NCBI RefSeq assembly: GCF_001266615.1
Contig: NZ_LGHZ01000003.1
Location: forward strand, 1-64,000
Length of the DNA: 64,000 bases
Reading direction: 5' to 3'
From: Kluyvera genomosp. 1
GTDB lineage: Bacteria; Pseudomonadota; Gammaproteobacteria; Enterobacterales; Enterobacteriaceae
Below, in pieces: positions 1 through 11,000 of the stretch. The position numbers and the translations under genes are program-made. The notes below the pieces were generated by a model. It had not been told where the DNA came from. It saw nothing but the letters and a program-made list of their open reading frames with translations, and ran no database searches. Positions within the stretch are counted from its first letter, which is position 1; every line of letters begins with the position of its first letter.

Positions 1-22
1 TTTTTTGCGTCTGTACGTTGGT

Positions 23-50
23 AAAAAACCGATCATAACGTAGAGATCGG
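23..50 (-). terminator. rho-independent terminator of yjaB
   Basis: Read on the minus strand, a 6-bp stem (CCGATC/GATCGG) with a 10-nt loop lies about 10 bases past the yjaB stop codon and runs directly into six T residues. This is the standard intrinsic terminator layout. Confidence 0.7.
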
Positions 51-59
51 CGAAAATAT

Positions 60-512
60 TTAAGCTGTCTCGTCCAACTTCCCTTCATAACGCAGATGCA
101 GTAACGGATAAGGCCGCGCATGATCGTCGGTGGCAGAGCGTCCGTGAACGACAAAGCCCATCTTCTGATAAAATCCCACTGCCTGAGTGTTCTGCTCATT
201 CACATCAGTCGTCAGATGCGGAATTAATGACAGCGCATGCTCGAGCAAATCTCGTCCCACACCCATTCCCCTGGCATCAGAATCGACAAACAGAGCCTCC
301 AGGTGATGCTCGGAGAGCAACATAAACGCAACCGGCACATCATCACCATTGACCGCCACCCATAAAGGCGCCTCAGGCAGAAATGCCCGCACCTGAACCT
401 CAATTTCGACTCTATCCTGTGCTGATAAAAAGTCATGCGTCGCATCAACAGAGCGGCACCAGATAGCAATTAATCGTTCGCCTTCATGGCGTTGTGAACG
501 TCTGATACTCAT
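60..512 (-). CDS. yjaB: GNAT-family N-acetyltransferase YjaB
   Basis: The 150-residue product is a single GNAT domain, the fold that transfers an acetyl group from acetyl-CoA to an amine. The acetyl-CoA loop is visible as RGMGVG near residue 81, and the C-terminal YPLLHLRYEG strand is typical of YjaB. The acceptor substrate of YjaB is not firmly established. The gene sits divergent from metA, as in E. coli. An AAGGAA ribosome-binding site lies 8 bases before the chosen ATG. The protein is complete and of normal length, and appears to be transcribed alone. Confidence 0.87.
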   Translation of the reverse strand: MSIRRSQRHEGERLIAIWCRSVDATHDFLSAQDRVEIEVQVRAFLPEAPLWVAVNGDDVPVAFMLLSEHHLEALFVDSDARGMGVGRDLLEHALSLIPHLTTDVNEQNTQAVGFYQKMGFVVHGRSATDDHARPYPLLHLRYEGKLDETA

Positions 513-619
513 TATTCGGGTTCCTTAAGAATCGTTTCCGCATTATAACGTACTGGTAATTGAAACTTTCTCACCTTCCACATGCAGGCTCGACATTTAA
601 CTTAATTCTGGGTATCGTT

Positions 620-651
620 AGGTGTCTGGAAGTCTAAACGTATATACGTAT
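620..651 (+). promoter_or_regulatory. four tandem met boxes (MetJ operator) of metA
   Basis: Four contiguous 8-mers, AGGTGTCT, GGAAGTCT, AAACGTAT and ATACGTAT, each match the MetJ consensus AGACGTCT at 6 of 8 positions. They end 19 bases before the metA ATG. MetJ with S-adenosylmethionine binds such arrays cooperatively and represses methionine biosynthesis genes, so this is very probably the metA operator. Confidence 0.82.
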
Positions 652-670
652 GCTGTGAGGTAATAAGGTT

Positions 671-1600
671 ATGCCGATTCGGGTGCAGGACGAGCTACCA
701 GCCGTCAAGTTTTTGCGTGATGAGAATGTCTTTGTGATGACTGCATCGCGCGCAACAGGTCAGGAAATTCGTCCGTTGAAGGTGCTGATCCTTAACCTGA
801 TGCCGAAGAAAATTGAGACAGAAAATCAGTTCCTGCGTCTGCTGTCGAATTCCCCGCTACAGCTGGATATCCAACTGCTGCGCATTGATGCTCGCGAATC
901 GCGTAACACACCGACAGAGCATCTTAATAACTTTTACTGTAATTTCGACGACATTCGCCACGAAAACTTCGATGGTTTGATTGTGACCGGTGCACCTCTG
1001 GGCTTGGTTGAATTCAATGATGTCGCCTATTGGCCGCAGATCCAGCAGGTGCTTGAATGGGCGAAAGATCACGTCACCTCAACCCTCTTTGTTTGTTGGG
1101 CTGTACAGGCTGCGCTCAATATTCTCTACGGCATTCCAAAACAGACCCGCAATGACAAACTCTCTGGCGTGTATGAACATAATATTCTTCATCCCCATGC
1201 CCTGCTAACGCGTGGTTTTGACGATACTTTCCTTGCGCCGCACTCACGCTATGCCGACTTCCCCGCGAAACTGATTCGTGACTATACCGATCTCGACATC
1301 CTCGCCGAGACGTCTGAAGGCGATGCCTATCTGTTTGCCAGCAAGGACAAGCGTATTGCCTTTGTTACCGGCCATCCTGAGTATGATGCCCACACGTTGG
1401 CGAGCGAGTTCTTCCGTGATGTGGAAGCGGGTTTAAGCCCGGAAGTCCCGTACAACTATTTCCCTAAAGATGACCCACAAAACAAACCGCACGCCACCTG
1501 GCGCAGCCATGGAAATCTGTTGTTTGCTAACTGGCTCAACTACTATGTCTACCAAATCACGCCATACGATCTGCGGAATATGAATCCAACGTTGGATTGA
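671..1600 (+). CDS. metA: homoserine O-succinyltransferase MetA
   Basis: MetA is a cytoplasmic enzyme that transfers succinyl from succinyl-CoA to homoserine, the first committed step of methionine synthesis. The 309-residue product has the normal family length and keeps the acyl-accepting cysteine C142 (in VCWAVQAA) and the H235/E237 pair in GHPEYD. It is a monocistronic gene: an array of met boxes precedes it and an intrinsic terminator follows. The ATG is supported by GAGG 10 bases upstream. Product feedback and the known thermal instability of MetA are family knowledge, not visible here. Confidence 0.97.
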   Translation: MPIRVQDELPAVKFLRDENVFVMTASRATGQEIRPLKVLILNLMPKKIETENQFLRLLSNSPLQLDIQLLRIDARESRNTPTEHLNNFYCNFDDIRHENFDGLIVTGAPLGLVEFNDVAYWPQIQQVLEWAKDHVTSTLFVCWAVQAALNILYGIPKQTRNDKLSGVYEHNILHPHALLTRGFDDTFLAPHSRYADFPAKLIRDYTDLDILAETSEGDAYLFASKDKRIAFVTGHPEYDAHTLASEFFRDVEAGLSPEVPYNYFPKDDPQNKPHATWRSHGNLLFANWLNYYVYQITPYDLRNMNPTLD

Positions 1601-1644
1601 TCCACTACTCCTAACGATCCTAAAGCGTTTCAGCATCCTCAATC

Positions 1645-1667
1645 AGGCACCTTCGGGTGCCTTTTTT
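1645..1667 (+). terminator. metA intrinsic terminator
   Basis: A 7-bp stem AGGCACC/GGTGCCT closed by a TTCG tetraloop is followed by a run of T residues, 45 bases after the metA stop. This isolates metA from aceBAK. Confidence 0.88.
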
Positions 1668-1747
1668 GTTTCCGAAAAATGCCCCAGTAAATAATAAATT
1701 TTTAATTTCATACTAATCAATGCGTTGTGTTTATTTTTAATTAAAAA

Positions 1748-1762
1748 TGGAAATCGTTTTTG
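1748..1762 (+). promoter_or_regulatory. candidate IclR site upstream of aceB
   Basis: TGGAAATCGTTTTTG carries a perfect left half (TGGAAAT) of the IclR consensus TGGAAATnATTTCCA and a degraded right half. It lies about 110 bases before aceB in an A/T-rich promoter region. IclR is known to repress aceBAK, so the position is right, but the right half-site is weak. Confidence 0.5.
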
Positions 1763-1871
1763 ATTTTTTATTTTTATTGATTAGTCTTAAAAACGTTGGG
1801 CAAAAAAGCGACGACGATCGTTTGCCCATCTGACGGGGACACTATTCGGATCATTAACGAGGAGCAGCACC

Positions 1872-3473
1872 ATGACACAACAGGCCACAACAACCGATGA
1901 ACTGGCTTTTCTGAAGCCGCATGGCGAACAGGAAAAGCAGGTTCTGACGGCGGAAGCGGTGGAGTTTCTGACCGAACTGGTGACCCGATTTACACCTAAG
2001 CGCAATAAACTGCTGGCTGCACGTATTCAGCAACAGCAGGATATCGACGAGGGTAAACTGCCTGATTTTATTTCGGAAACCGCTTCCATTCGTGAAGGTG
2101 GTTGGACTATCCGTGGTATACCTGCCGATTTACAAGATCGCCGCGTGGAAATTACCGGCCCCGTTGAGCGTAAAATGGTGATTAATGCCATGAATGCTAA
2201 CGTTAAAGTCTTCATGGCCGATTTTGAAGACTCGCTGGCGCCCGACTGGAATAAAGTCATCGAGGGGCAAATCAACCTGCGCGATGCGGTCAACGGCACC
2301 ATCAGCTACACCAACGATGCGGGGAAAATTTACCAGCTTAAGCCAGATCCGGCGGTACTGGTTTGCCGTGTGCGCGGTCTGCATCTGCCGGAAAAACACG
2401 TGACCTGGCGCGGTGAAGCTATTCCGGGCAGCCTGTTCGATTTCGCGCTCTACTTCTTCCACAACTACGAGGCTCTGCTGGCAAAAGGCAGTGGCCCATA
2501 TTTCTACCTGCCGAAAACGCAGGCCTGGCAGGAAGCGGCCTGGTGGAACGATGTGTTCTGCTACGCTGAAGATCGCTTTAACCTGCCGCGCGGCACCATC
2601 AAAGCCACGCTGCTGATTGAAACGCTGCCCGCAGTCTTCCAGATGGACGAAATACTGCACGCGCTGCGTGATCATATCGTGGGCCTGAACTGCGGGCGTT
2701 GGGATTACATTTTCAGCTACATCAAAACCCTGAAAAACCACCCGGACCGTGTACTGCCCGATCGCCAGGTGGTGACGATGGATAAAGCCTTCCTCAGCGC
2801 TTACTCGCGCCTGCTGATCAAAACCTGCCACAAGCGCGGCGCGTTTGCGATGGGCGGCATGGCGGCGTTTATCCCGAGCAAAGATGCTGAGCGTAATGAG
2901 CAGGTGCTGAACAAAGTTAAAGCAGACAAAGCGCTGGAAGCTAACAACGGCCACGATGGCACCTGGGTCGCCCACCCGGGCTTAGCCGACACGGCGATGG
3001 CAGTATTCAACGACGTGTTGGGGGAGCGCCCGAACCAGCTGAACGTCTCGCGCGCTGAGGATGCGCCGATTACCGCCGAACAGCTGCTGACGCCGTGCGA
3101 TGGCGAACGTACCGAAGAGGGGATGCGTGCCAATATCCGTGTCGCCGTGCAATACATCGAGGCATGGATCTCCGGAAACGGCTGCGTACCGATTTATGGC
3201 CTGATGGAGGATGCTGCGACGGCAGAGATCTCTCGCACCTCTATCTGGCAGTGGATTCACCATCAGAAAACGCTCAGCAACGGTAAGCCAGTGACCAAGC
3301 CGCTGTTCCGTCAAATGCTGGCTGAAGAACTGCTGGTTATTAAAAATGAGCTGGGCGATAGCCGCTTCAACGGCGGCCGTTTCGACGATGCCGCACGTCT
3401 GATGGAGCAAATCACCACCTCCGATGAACTGATCGACTTCCTGACCCTGCCTGGCTACCGCCTGCTGGCTTAA
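1872..3473 (+). CDS. aceB: malate synthase A AceB
   Basis: AceB condenses glyoxylate with acetyl-CoA to give malate, the second reaction of the glyoxylate bypass used for growth on acetate or fatty acids. The 533-residue length is that of the malate synthase A family. Family segments such as [10 protein letters not shown] near residue 116 and the [13 protein letters not shown] stretch are intact. GAGGAG lies 7 bases before the ATG. It is the first gene of aceBAK; aceA follows after 31 bases. An IclR half-site upstream fits the known acetate/fatty-acid control of this operon. Confidence 0.97.
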   Translation: MTQQATTTDELAFLKPHGEQEKQVLTAEAVEFLTELVTRFTPKRNKLLAARIQQQQDIDEGKLPDFISETASIREGGWTIRGIPADLQDRRVEITGPVERKMVINAMNANVKVFMADFEDSLAPDWNKVIEGQINLRDAVNGTISYTNDAGKIYQLKPDPAVLVCRVRGLHLPEKHVTWRGEAIPGSLFDFALYFFHNYEALLAKGSGPYFYLPKTQAWQEAAWWNDVFCYAEDRFNLPRGTIKATLLIETLPAVFQMDEILHALRDHIVGLNCGRWDYIFSYIKTLKNHPDRVLPDRQVVTMDKAFLSAYSRLLIKTCHKRGAFAMGGMAAFIPSKDAERNEQVLNKVKADKALEANNGHDGTWVAHPGLADTAMAVFNDVLGERPNQLNVSRAEDAPITAEQLLTPCDGERTEEGMRANIRVAVQYIEAWISGNGCVPIYGLMEDAATAEISRTSIWQWIHHQKTLSNGKPVTKPLFRQMLAEELLVIKNELGDSRFNGGRFDDAARLMEQITTSDELIDFLTLPGYRLLA

Positions 3474-3504
3474 TTCACCACATAATAAAATGGAGCATCT
3501 GCAC

Positions 3505-4809
3505 ATGAAAACCCGTACTCAACAAATCGAAGCATTACAAAAAGAATGGACACAGTCGCGTTGGGAAGGCATTAAACGTCCGTATAGCGCGGAAGAGGTG
3601 GTGAAATTACGCGGTTCAGTCAACCCGGAGCACACTCTGGCACAGCTGGGCGCGGCCAAAATGTGGCGACTGCTGCACGGTGAGTCTAAGAAGGGCTACG
3701 TGAACAGCCTTGGCGCGCTGACCGGCGGTCAAGCGCTGCAGCAGGCGAAAGCGGGAATCGAGGCCATTTACCTCTCCGGCTGGCAGGTAGCGGCGGACGC
3801 GAATCTGGCGTCCAGCATGTATCCGGATCAATCACTCTATCCAGCAAACTCGGTGCCAGCCGTGGTCGATCGGATCAACAACTCATTTAGCCGCGCCGAT
3901 CAGATCCAGTGGGCGAATGGGATCGAACCGAACGATCCGCGCTATGTGGATTACTTCCTGCCGATCGTGGCCGATGCGGAAGCGGGCTTTGGTGGCGTAC
4001 TGAACGCATTTGAACTGATGAAATCGATGATTGCGGCCGGTGCAGCGGCGGTACACTTCGAAGATCAGCTGGCGTCAGTGAAGAAGTGCGGTCATATGGG
4101 CGGCAAAGTATTGGTACCGACTCAGGAAGCGGTGCAGAAACTGGTGGCAGCACGTCTGGCAGCCGACGTGATGGGTGTCCCGACGCTGTTGATTGCCCGT
4201 ACCGATGCGGATGCGGCTGATTTAATCACTTCTGACTGTGACCCATACGACAGCGGCTTTATCACCGGCGAACGTACCAGCGAAGGCTTCTACCGCACCC
4301 AGGCGGGGATTGAACAAGCGATTAGCCGTGGCCTGGCCTATGCCCCATATGCCGATCTCGTGTGGTGCGAAACCTCGACACCAGACCTTGAGTTGGCGAA
4401 GCGCTTTGCTGACGCTATCCACGCGAAGTATCCGGGAAAGCTGCTGGCTTACAACTGCTCACCGTCGTTCAACTGGCAGAAGAAGCTGGATGACAAAACC
4501 ATCGCCAGCTTCCAGCAACAGCTGTCCGACATGGGCTATAAATACCAGTTCATCACCCTGGCAGGTATCCACAGCATGTGGTTCAACATGTTCGATCTGG
4601 CGCACTCTTACGCGCAGGGTGAAGGCATGAAGCACTACGTTGAGAAAGTTCAGCAGCCAGAATTTGCGGCGGCGAAAGATGGCTACACCTTCGTCTCTCA
4701 CCAGCAGGAAGTGGGAACAGGCTACTTCGATAAGGTCACCACTATTATCCAGGGGGGCGCCTCTTCGGTCACGGCGCTGACCGGTTCTACTGAAGAATCG
4801 CAGTTCTAA
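3505..4809 (+). CDS. aceA: isocitrate lyase AceA
   Basis: AceA cleaves isocitrate into succinate and glyoxylate, bypassing the decarboxylating steps of the TCA cycle. The catalytic KKCGHMGGK loop, with its active-site cysteine near residue 195, is present, and the protein ends with the usual ESQF tail. I chose the ATG opening [11 protein letters not shown], giving 434 residues, the E. coli length; GGAG lies 10 bases upstream. An in-frame ATG 15 bases earlier (3490) would overlap that site and is less likely. A repeat element separates aceA from aceK. Confidence 0.97.
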   Translation: MKTRTQQIEALQKEWTQSRWEGIKRPYSAEEVVKLRGSVNPEHTLAQLGAAKMWRLLHGESKKGYVNSLGALTGGQALQQAKAGIEAIYLSGWQVAADANLASSMYPDQSLYPANSVPAVVDRINNSFSRADQIQWANGIEPNDPRYVDYFLPIVADAEAGFGGVLNAFELMKSMIAAGAAAVHFEDQLASVKKCGHMGGKVLVPTQEAVQKLVAARLAADVMGVPTLLIARTDADAADLITSDCDPYDSGFITGERTSEGFYRTQAGIEQAISRGLAYAPYADLVWCETSTPDLELAKRFADAIHAKYPGKLLAYNCSPSFNWQKKLDDKTIASFQQQLSDMGYKYQFITLAGIHSMWFNMFDLAHSYAQGEGMKHYVEKVQQPEFAAAKDGYTFVSHQQEVGTGYFDKVTTIIQGGASSVTALTGSTEESQF

Positions 4810-4815
4810 TTTTGC

Positions 4816-4932
4816 CCCCTCACCTTATCCCTCTCCCCACGGGGAGAGGAGATGGCATGGAGGCGGTGTGAAATACGCTAATGAGATTATTTTTCTCCCT
4901 CTCCCCGCTGGGGAGAGTCTCGGGGTGAGGGG
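4816..4932. repeat. large inverted-repeat element between aceA and aceK
   Basis: Outer arms CCCCTCACC (4816-4824) and GGTGAGGGG (4924-4932) are exact reverse complements. Each arm is followed by its own small hairpin: CTCTCCCC/GGGGAGAG at 4831-4848 and again at 4899-4917. A related element lies between malE and malF (31178-31260). The right arm runs into the aceK ribosome-binding site. In E. coli this gap holds REP-type palindromes instead. I do not assign a published family name. Confidence 0.8.
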
Positions 4933-4937
4933 AGTGT

Positions 4938-6695
4938 ATGTCGCGTGGTCTGGAATTACTGATTGCTCAAACCATTCTGCAAGGTTTTGACGCGCAGTAT
5001 GGTCGATTTTTGGAAGTCACTTCCGGGGCGCAGCAGCGTTTTGAACAGGCCGACTGGCATGCGGTGCAGCTGGCGATGAAAAGCCGTATCCACCTGTACG
5101 ACCACCACGTGGGGTTGGTTGTCGAACAGTTGCGCTGTATCACCGACGGCAAAAGCACCGATGCTGATTTTCTGCTGCGGGTCAAAGCGCAATACACGCG
5201 CCTGTTACCTGATTACCCACGCTTCGAGATTGCGGAGAGCTTTTTCAATTCCGTTTATTGTCGGTTATTTGACCACCGCTCGCTTAGCCCTGAGCGGTTG
5301 TTTATTTTCAGCTCGCAACCCGAGCGCCGCTTTCGCGCTATTCCCCGGCCGCTGGCCAAAGATTTCTTTGCGGAACACGGCTGGGAAGCGGTTATCTATA
5401 AAATGCTCAGCGATTTACCGCTACGCCTGCCCTGGCAGAATAAGTTTCGCGACGTGGGCTACATCATGGCGCATCTGAGTGAAACACTGGATACGGAAAC
5501 GCTGAGTCGCTCGCATTTGCAGATCAATAACGAACTGTTTTATCGCAATAAGGCCGCCTGGCTGATTGGCAAACTGATAACGCCAAACGGCACGCTGCCG
5601 CTCCTGATTCCTATTCACCGTACCGATGAAGGTGAACTGTTTGTCGATACCTGTCTTACCACGACGGAAGAGGCCAGTATTGTGTTTGGCTTCGCCCGCT
5701 CTTACTTCATGGTGTACGCGCCGCTGCCGGCCGCGCTGGTTGAGTGGCTGCGGGACATCTTACCAGGCAAAACCACCGCCGAGCTGTACATGGCGATTGG
5801 CTGCCAGAAGCATGCAAAGACCGAAAGCTACCGTGAATATTTGCACTACATTGCAAACGCCAATGAGCCATTTATCGAGGCGCCGGGTATCCGCGGTATG
5901 GTGATGCTGGTGTTCACGCTACCGGGCTTTGACCGGGTGTTTAAGGTCATCAAAGATAAATTTGCGCCGCAAAAAGAGATGTCCGCCGCCCACGTTCGCG
6001 CGTGCTATCAACTGGTGAAAGAGCACGACCGCGTTGGACGCATGGCAGACACCCAGGAGTTTGAGAATTTCGTGCTGGATAAACGACAGATCTCTCCGGC
6101 ACTGATGGCGCTGCTATTACAAGAAGCGCCGGCGAAAATCGTCGATATGGGGGATAAAATCGCTATCAGCCATCTTTATATCGAGCGGCGAATGGTCCCA
6201 CTCAATCTTTGGCTGGAGCGCGTGGAAGGCCAGCAACTGCGCGATGCTATCGAAGAGTATGGCAACGCTATCCGCCAGCTGGCTGCCGCCAACATTTTCC
6301 CAGGCGATATGCTGTTTAAAAACTTTGGCGTCACCCGACATGGGCGGGTAGTGTTCTACGATTATGATGAAATTTGCTACATGACAGAGGTGAACTTCCG
6401 CCATATTCCGCCACCGCGTTATCCGGAAGATGAGCTGTCCAGCGAACCGTGGTACAGCGTCTCGCCTGGCGACGTTTTCCCGGAAGAGTTTCGCCACTGG
6501 CTGTGCGCGGACCCGCGAATTGGGCCACTTTTTGAGGAGATGCACGCCGACTTATTCAGCGCCGACTACTGGCGAGGCCTGCAAATGCGGATTAAAAACG
6601 GCCACGTGGAGGATGTTTACGCTTACCGCCGCCGTCAGCGGTTTAGCGTGCGCTACTCAGCGCTGGCGGTTTCGATGACCGCAAACTCTTCGTAA
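4938..6695 (+). CDS. aceK: isocitrate dehydrogenase kinase/phosphatase AceK
   Basis: AceK phosphorylates and dephosphorylates isocitrate dehydrogenase in the cytoplasm and so sets how much isocitrate enters the glyoxylate bypass. The 585-residue product aligns in my reading with the whole E. coli protein, including the [13 protein letters not shown] segment, the [18 protein letters not shown] nucleotide-binding region and the C-terminal kinase-like core with [14 protein letters not shown]. The C-terminus (after [10 protein letters not shown]) is a little longer than in E. coli. The ATG follows GAGGGGAG, which lies inside the right arm of the inverted repeat. The 3' end overlaps the opposite-strand ASCH gene by 43 bases. 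Confidence 0.96.
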   Translation: MSRGLELLIAQTILQGFDAQYGRFLEVTSGAQQRFEQADWHAVQLAMKSRIHLYDHHVGLVVEQLRCITDGKSTDADFLLRVKAQYTRLLPDYPRFEIAESFFNSVYCRLFDHRSLSPERLFIFSSQPERRFRAIPRPLAKDFFAEHGWEAVIYKMLSDLPLRLPWQNKFRDVGYIMAHLSETLDTETLSRSHLQINNELFYRNKAAWLIGKLITPNGTLPLLIPIHRTDEGELFVDTCLTTTEEASIVFGFARSYFMVYAPLPAALVEWLRDILPGKTTAELYMAIGCQKHAKTESYREYLHYIANANEPFIEAPGIRGMVMLVFTLPGFDRVFKVIKDKFAPQKEMSAAHVRACYQLVKEHDRVGRMADTQEFENFVLDKRQISPALMALLLQEAPAKIVDMGDKIAISHLYIERRMVPLNLWLERVEGQQLRDAIEEYGNAIRQLAAANIFPGDMLFKNFGVTRHGRVVFYDYDEICYMTEVNFRHIPPPRYPEDELSSEPWYSVSPGDVFPEEFRHWLCADPRIGPLFEEMHADLFSADYWRGLQMRIKNGHVEDVYAYRRRQRFSVRYSALAVSMTANSS

Positions 6696-7075
6696 ATGAG
6701 TTCCATATCCGGCGACCAGCTGCCTTCGCGTTCGAAGAAGGCCTGGTGCGCCGACTGCCAGTAGGCCAGGCTCAAATCCCCTTCACCCTCCAGCGCGGCA
6801 AGCTCTGGGCTCATTTCGTTAAAGCGGATGAGACGGATGGCCAGCGTGCGGATCACGCAGACGGCTTTTCCATTTCCATTGAGCACAATGTGATAGGTGC
6901 CCGGCGTTAGACGCGGTTCTTCGTTTTGGTAGCTGGCAAATGAGCCACAGGTGCCGGTTTTCTTCCCGGCAAGCACCAGTGCGGCCAATTCATCAGCCAT
7001 TTCGGGAGAGTCGCCAAACGACCAGCACCATGCCAGGGGATATTTTTCCTGCCAGGCGGATTTCATATCGCGCAT
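6653..7075 (-). CDS. ASCH domain-containing protein
   Basis: The 140-residue product looks like a single ASCH domain, a PUA-like fold linked to RNA binding: the [13 protein letters not shown] segment near residue 37 and the later [17 protein letters not shown] strand are characteristic. Its substrate is unknown. The stop lies inside the 3' end of aceK (43-base convergent overlap), and the start is one base from the iclR stop, so it probably shares the iclR transcript. In E. coli K-12 this place is taken by arpA. The start could also be the second Met, three codons in; neither has a strong ribosome-binding site. Confidence 0.75.
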   Translation of the reverse strand: MRDMKSAWQEKYPLAWCWSFGDSPEMADELAALVLAGKKTGTCGSFASYQNEEPRLTPGTYHIVLNGNGKAVCVIRTLAIRLIRFNEMSPELAALEGEGDLSLAYWQSAHQAFFEREGSWSPDMELIYEEFAVIETASAE

Positions 7076-7076
7076 C

Positions 7077-7901
7077 TTAACGTAGCCCGCCGTACGCCAA
7101 CGTCACCTCTTTCGCCGCTTTGATGACCATCGCACCAAACTCGGTCACGCGATCGTCGGTAATACGGGAAATAGGCCCGGAAATGGAAATGGCCGCGAAC
7201 GGTTCGCGATGCTCGTCGTAAATACACGATGCGACGCAGCGCAGCCCGAGTGCATGTTCTTCATCATCAAACGAATAGCCGCGCTTGCGCGTCTGGGCCA
7301 AATCGTCTTTCAGATGCAGCGGAGACACTAGTGTGGCGTGAGTGTAGGCGTGCAGCCCCTTGCGGTGCAGCAGGCCGGTAACCTGCTCTTCGCTCAGTTG
7401 CGATAAGAAGGCTTTACCCGCGCCGGACGCATGCATCGGCAGTTTGCCGCCAATCGGTGCCGACATCCGCATCAGCTGCGTGCACTGCACCTGGTCGATG
7501 ATAATCGCCTGATGATCGCTCTTATCCAGCACCGCCAGATTGACCGTCTCGCCGGAGTCCTCCATCAGCTGGCGTAAAATCGGGTGAACGATGGCCAAGA
7601 GATTGCGGCTTTGCAGGAAGCTACTGCCCACGATAAATGCATGTGCGCCTACCGCCCAATGGCCTAAGTCCCCCACCTGACGAACGAAGCCAAGCTGCTG
7701 CATGGTGGTAAGCAAACGGTGAGTGGTGGAGTTGGGTAACCCGGCCTGCTGTGCCAATTCGGTCAGTGCGACACTATTGTGAGATTCGGCAATCCATTCC
7801 AGCAGCTTGAGGCCGCGGGTAAGGGACTGCACCTGGCCGGTCGCGGGTGCGGCGGCAGCGGCGGGCTTTCTGCCGCGTTTAGCAGGAACGTTGGCAACCA
7901 T
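7077..7901 (-). CDS. iclR: acetate operon repressor IclR
   Basis: IclR represses aceBAK and itself; glyoxylate and pyruvate are the known effectors. The 274-residue product has a lysine/arginine-rich N-terminal tail, a winged helix-turn-helix (about residues 27-85, with LTELAQQAGLPNSTTHRLLT) and the IclR effector domain (about 100-274, with HASGAGKAFL and GLRCVASCIYDEHREPFAAISISGP as landmarks, the latter in two parts). It is convergent with aceK and divergent from metH. A close match to the IclR operator lies 21 bases upstream of its start, consistent with autorepression. Confidence 0.96.
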   Translation of the reverse strand: MVANVPAKRGRKPAAAAAPATGQVQSLTRGLKLLEWIAESHNSVALTELAQQAGLPNSTTHRLLTTMQQLGFVRQVGDLGHWAVGAHAFIVGSSFLQSRNLLAIVHPILRQLMEDSGETVNLAVLDKSDHQAIIIDQVQCTQLMRMSAPIGGKLPMHASGAGKAFLSQLSEEQVTGLLHRKGLHAYTHATLVSPLHLKDDLAQTRKRGYSFDDEEHALGLRCVASCIYDEHREPFAAISISGPISRITDDRVTEFGAMVIKAAKEVTLAYGGLR

Positions 7902-7921
7902 CGCAACTCCTTTCTGTATCG

Positions 7922-7936
7922 TGGAAATTATTTTCG
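7922..7936 (-). promoter_or_regulatory. IclR autoregulatory operator
   Basis: TGGAAATTATTTTCG matches TGGAAATnATTTCCA at all but two defined positions and sits just upstream of iclR, over the likely promoter. It is a better match than the site before aceB. Confidence 0.65.
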
Positions 7937-7988
7937 TTTTTATTGATTATAATACAACCGTTCAGATTACTGCTCCGATGAGTCATGT

Positions 7989-8001
7989 TGAACTTGTCTC
8001 A
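7989..8001 (+). promoter_or_regulatory. candidate MetR site upstream of metH
   Basis: TGAACTTGTCTCA matches the MetR consensus TGAAnnnnnTTCA at all but one position, about 97 bases before the metH start. MetR with homocysteine activates metH in E. coli. Confidence 0.5.
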
Positions 8002-8097
8002 TGTAGACGGTTGTTTTCTTTTCCGCCACCCCGGTTTATGCCAGTATGCCTTATTACCTTTTTCTCTGGGTTTCGTTGAGCGTTGTCGGGAGTGTCT

Positions 8098-11000
8098 GTG
8101 AGCAGCAAAGTGGAGCAACTGCGTGCGCAGTTAAATGAACGTATTATGGTTCTGGACGGTGGCATGGGCACCATGATCCAGGGCTATCGTCTGAGCGAGC
8201 AGGACTTCCGCGGCGACCGTTTCGCCGAGTGGCCTTGCGACCTGAAAGGCAATAACGACCTGCTGGTCCTCAGCAAGCCGGAGGTCATCGGTGCTATCCA
8301 TAACGCCTACTTTGAAGCGGGCGCGGATATCATTGAAACCAACACCTTCAACTCCACGACTATCGCCATGGCGGATTACCAAATGGAATCCCTGTCGGCG
8401 GAAATCAACTTTGCAGCAGCAAAACTGGCGCGCGCCTGTGCCGACGAATGGACGGCACGCACGCCGAATAAACCCCGCTATGTCGCGGGGGTGCTTGGCC
8501 CAACCAACCGTACGGCGTCAATCTCTCCGGACGTGAACGACCCGGCGTACCGTAACGTGACTTTCGATCAGCTGGTGGCCGCCTATCGCGAGTCCACCAA
8601 AGCGCTGGTAGAGGGCGGTAGCGACCTGATCCTGATAGAAACCGTCTTCGATACCCTCAACGCCAAAGCGGCGATTTATGCGGTGAAAGAGGAGTTTGAA
8701 GCGCTGGGCGTGGATCTGCCGATCATGATTTCCGGCACCATCACCGACGCCTCCGGGCGTACGCTCTCCGGTCAAACCACGGAAGCTTTCTATAACTCAC
8801 TGCGCCACGCTGACGCGCTGACCTTTGGCCTGAACTGTGCTTTAGGTCCGGATGAGCTGCGCCAGTACGTGCAGGAGCTGTCGCGTATTGCCGAATGCTA
8901 CGTTACCGCGCACCCGAACGCCGGGCTGCCGAACGCCTTCGGTGAATACGATCTCGACGCCGACACCATGGCGACGCAGATTCGCGAATGGGCTGAAGCC
9001 GGGTTCCTCAACGTTGTCGGCGGCTGCTGCGGTACCACCCCAGAACACATCGCGGCCATGAGCCGCGCAGTGGAAGGTTTGCCGCCGCGTAAGCTGCCAG
9101 AGCTGCCGGTCGCTTGCCGTCTGTCCGGCCTCGAACCGCTGAATATCGGTGACGACAGTCTGTTTGTGAACGTCGGCGAACGTACCAACGTGACCGGCTC
9201 GGCGAAATTCAAACGCCTGATTAAAGAAGAGAAATATAACGAAGCGCTTGATGTCGCCCGTCAGCAGGTGGAAAGCGGGGCGCAGATTATCGATATCAAC
9301 ATGGATGAGGGGATGCTCGATGCCGAAGCGGCGATGGTGCGTTTCCTTAATCTGATCGCCGGTGAGCCGGATATTGCTCGCGTACCGATTATGATCGACT
9401 CCTCGAAATGGGACGTTATCGAGAAAGGGCTGAAGTGCATTCAAGGCAAAGGCATCGTCAACTCGATTTCGATGAAAGAGGGCATTGAGCCGTTTATCGA
9501 GCACGCGAAAAAAGTGCGTCGCTACGGTGCCGCCGTGGTGGTGATGGCGTTTGATGAAGTGGGTCAGGCCGATACCCGCGAGCGTAAAATTGAGATTTGC
9601 CGCCGCGCTTACAACATTCTGACCAAAGAAGTTGGCTTCCCGCCGGAAGATATCATTTTCGACCCCAATATCTTTGCCGTGGCGACCGGTATTGAAGAGC
9701 ACAACAACTACGCGCAGGACTTTATCGGTGCTTGTGAAGACATCAAGCGTGAACTGCCGCATGCGCTGATCTCCGGTGGTGTTTCTAACGTCTCCTTCTC
9801 GTTCCGCGGCAATGACCCGGTGCGCGAAGCGATCCACGCGGTGTTTCTCTACTACGCCATTCGCAACGGGATGGACATGGGGATCGTTAATGCTGGCCAA
9901 CTGGCGATTTACGACGATCTGCCCGCCGAGTTGCGCGATGCGGTAGAAGATGTGGTGCTCAACCGTCGCGATGACGGCACCGAACGTTTGCTGGATCTGG
10001 CCGAGAAATATCGCGGCAGTAAAACTGACGACAGCGCCAACGCCCAGCAAGCGGAATGGCGCAGCTGGGACGTGAAAAAACGTCTCGAATACTCGTTGGT
10101 CAAAGGCATTACCGAATTTATTGAGTTGGATACCGAAGAGGCTCGTCAGCAGGCCGAACGGCCGATACAGGTTATCGAAGGGCCGCTGATGGATGGCATG
10201 AACGTGGTCGGCGATCTGTTTGGCGAGGGCAAAATGTTCCTGCCGCAGGTGGTGAAATCGGCCCGCGTGATGAAGCAGGCGGTGGCCTACCTTGAGCCGT
10301 ATATCGAAGCCAGCAAAGAGAAAGGCTCCAGCAACGGCAAGATGGTGATTGCGACGGTGAAAGGTGACGTTCACGACATTGGCAAGAACATCGTCGGCGT
10401 GGTGCTGCAGTGCAACAACTATGAAATTATCGATCTGGGCGTGATGGTGCCAGCGGATAAAATCCTCAAAACTGCGCGCGAAGTGAATGCCGATCTGATT
10501 GGCCTTTCCGGGCTTATCACACCATCGCTGGACGAAATGGTCAACGTGGCGAAAGAGATGGAACGCCAGGGTTTCACCATTCCACTGCTAATTGGCGGCG
10601 CGACCACCTCGAAAGCGCATACGGCGGTGAAAATCGAGCAGAACTATAGCGGCCCAACGGTTTATGTGCAGAACGCATCGCGTACCGTGGGGGTAGTGGC
10701 GGCGCTGCTGTCTGATACCCAGCATGACGATTTTGTCGCTCGAACCCGCAAAGAGTACGAAACCGTCCGTATTCAACACGGGCGTAAGAAACCGCGCACG
10801 CCGCCGGTGACGCTGGCTGCTGCGCGCGAGAATGATTTGGCTTTTGATTGGGAAAACTACACGCCGCCGGTCGCGCACCGTTTAGGTGTGCAGGACGTGG
10901 AAGCCAGCATTGAAACGCTGCGTAACTACATCGACTGGACGCCGTTCTTTATGACCTGGTCGCTGGCCGGTAAGTATCCGCGCATCCTCGAAGATGAAGT

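Noticed and set aside
2130-2975. 281-codon frame antisense to aceB
   Set aside because: Entirely within aceB; composition typical of antisense shadows.
8842-10374. 510-codon open frame antisense to metH
   Set aside because: It lies wholly inside the metH coding sequence; G/C-rich third positions keep the opposite frame open. Its translation is rich in His, Arg and Phe in the way of shadow frames and shows no domain.
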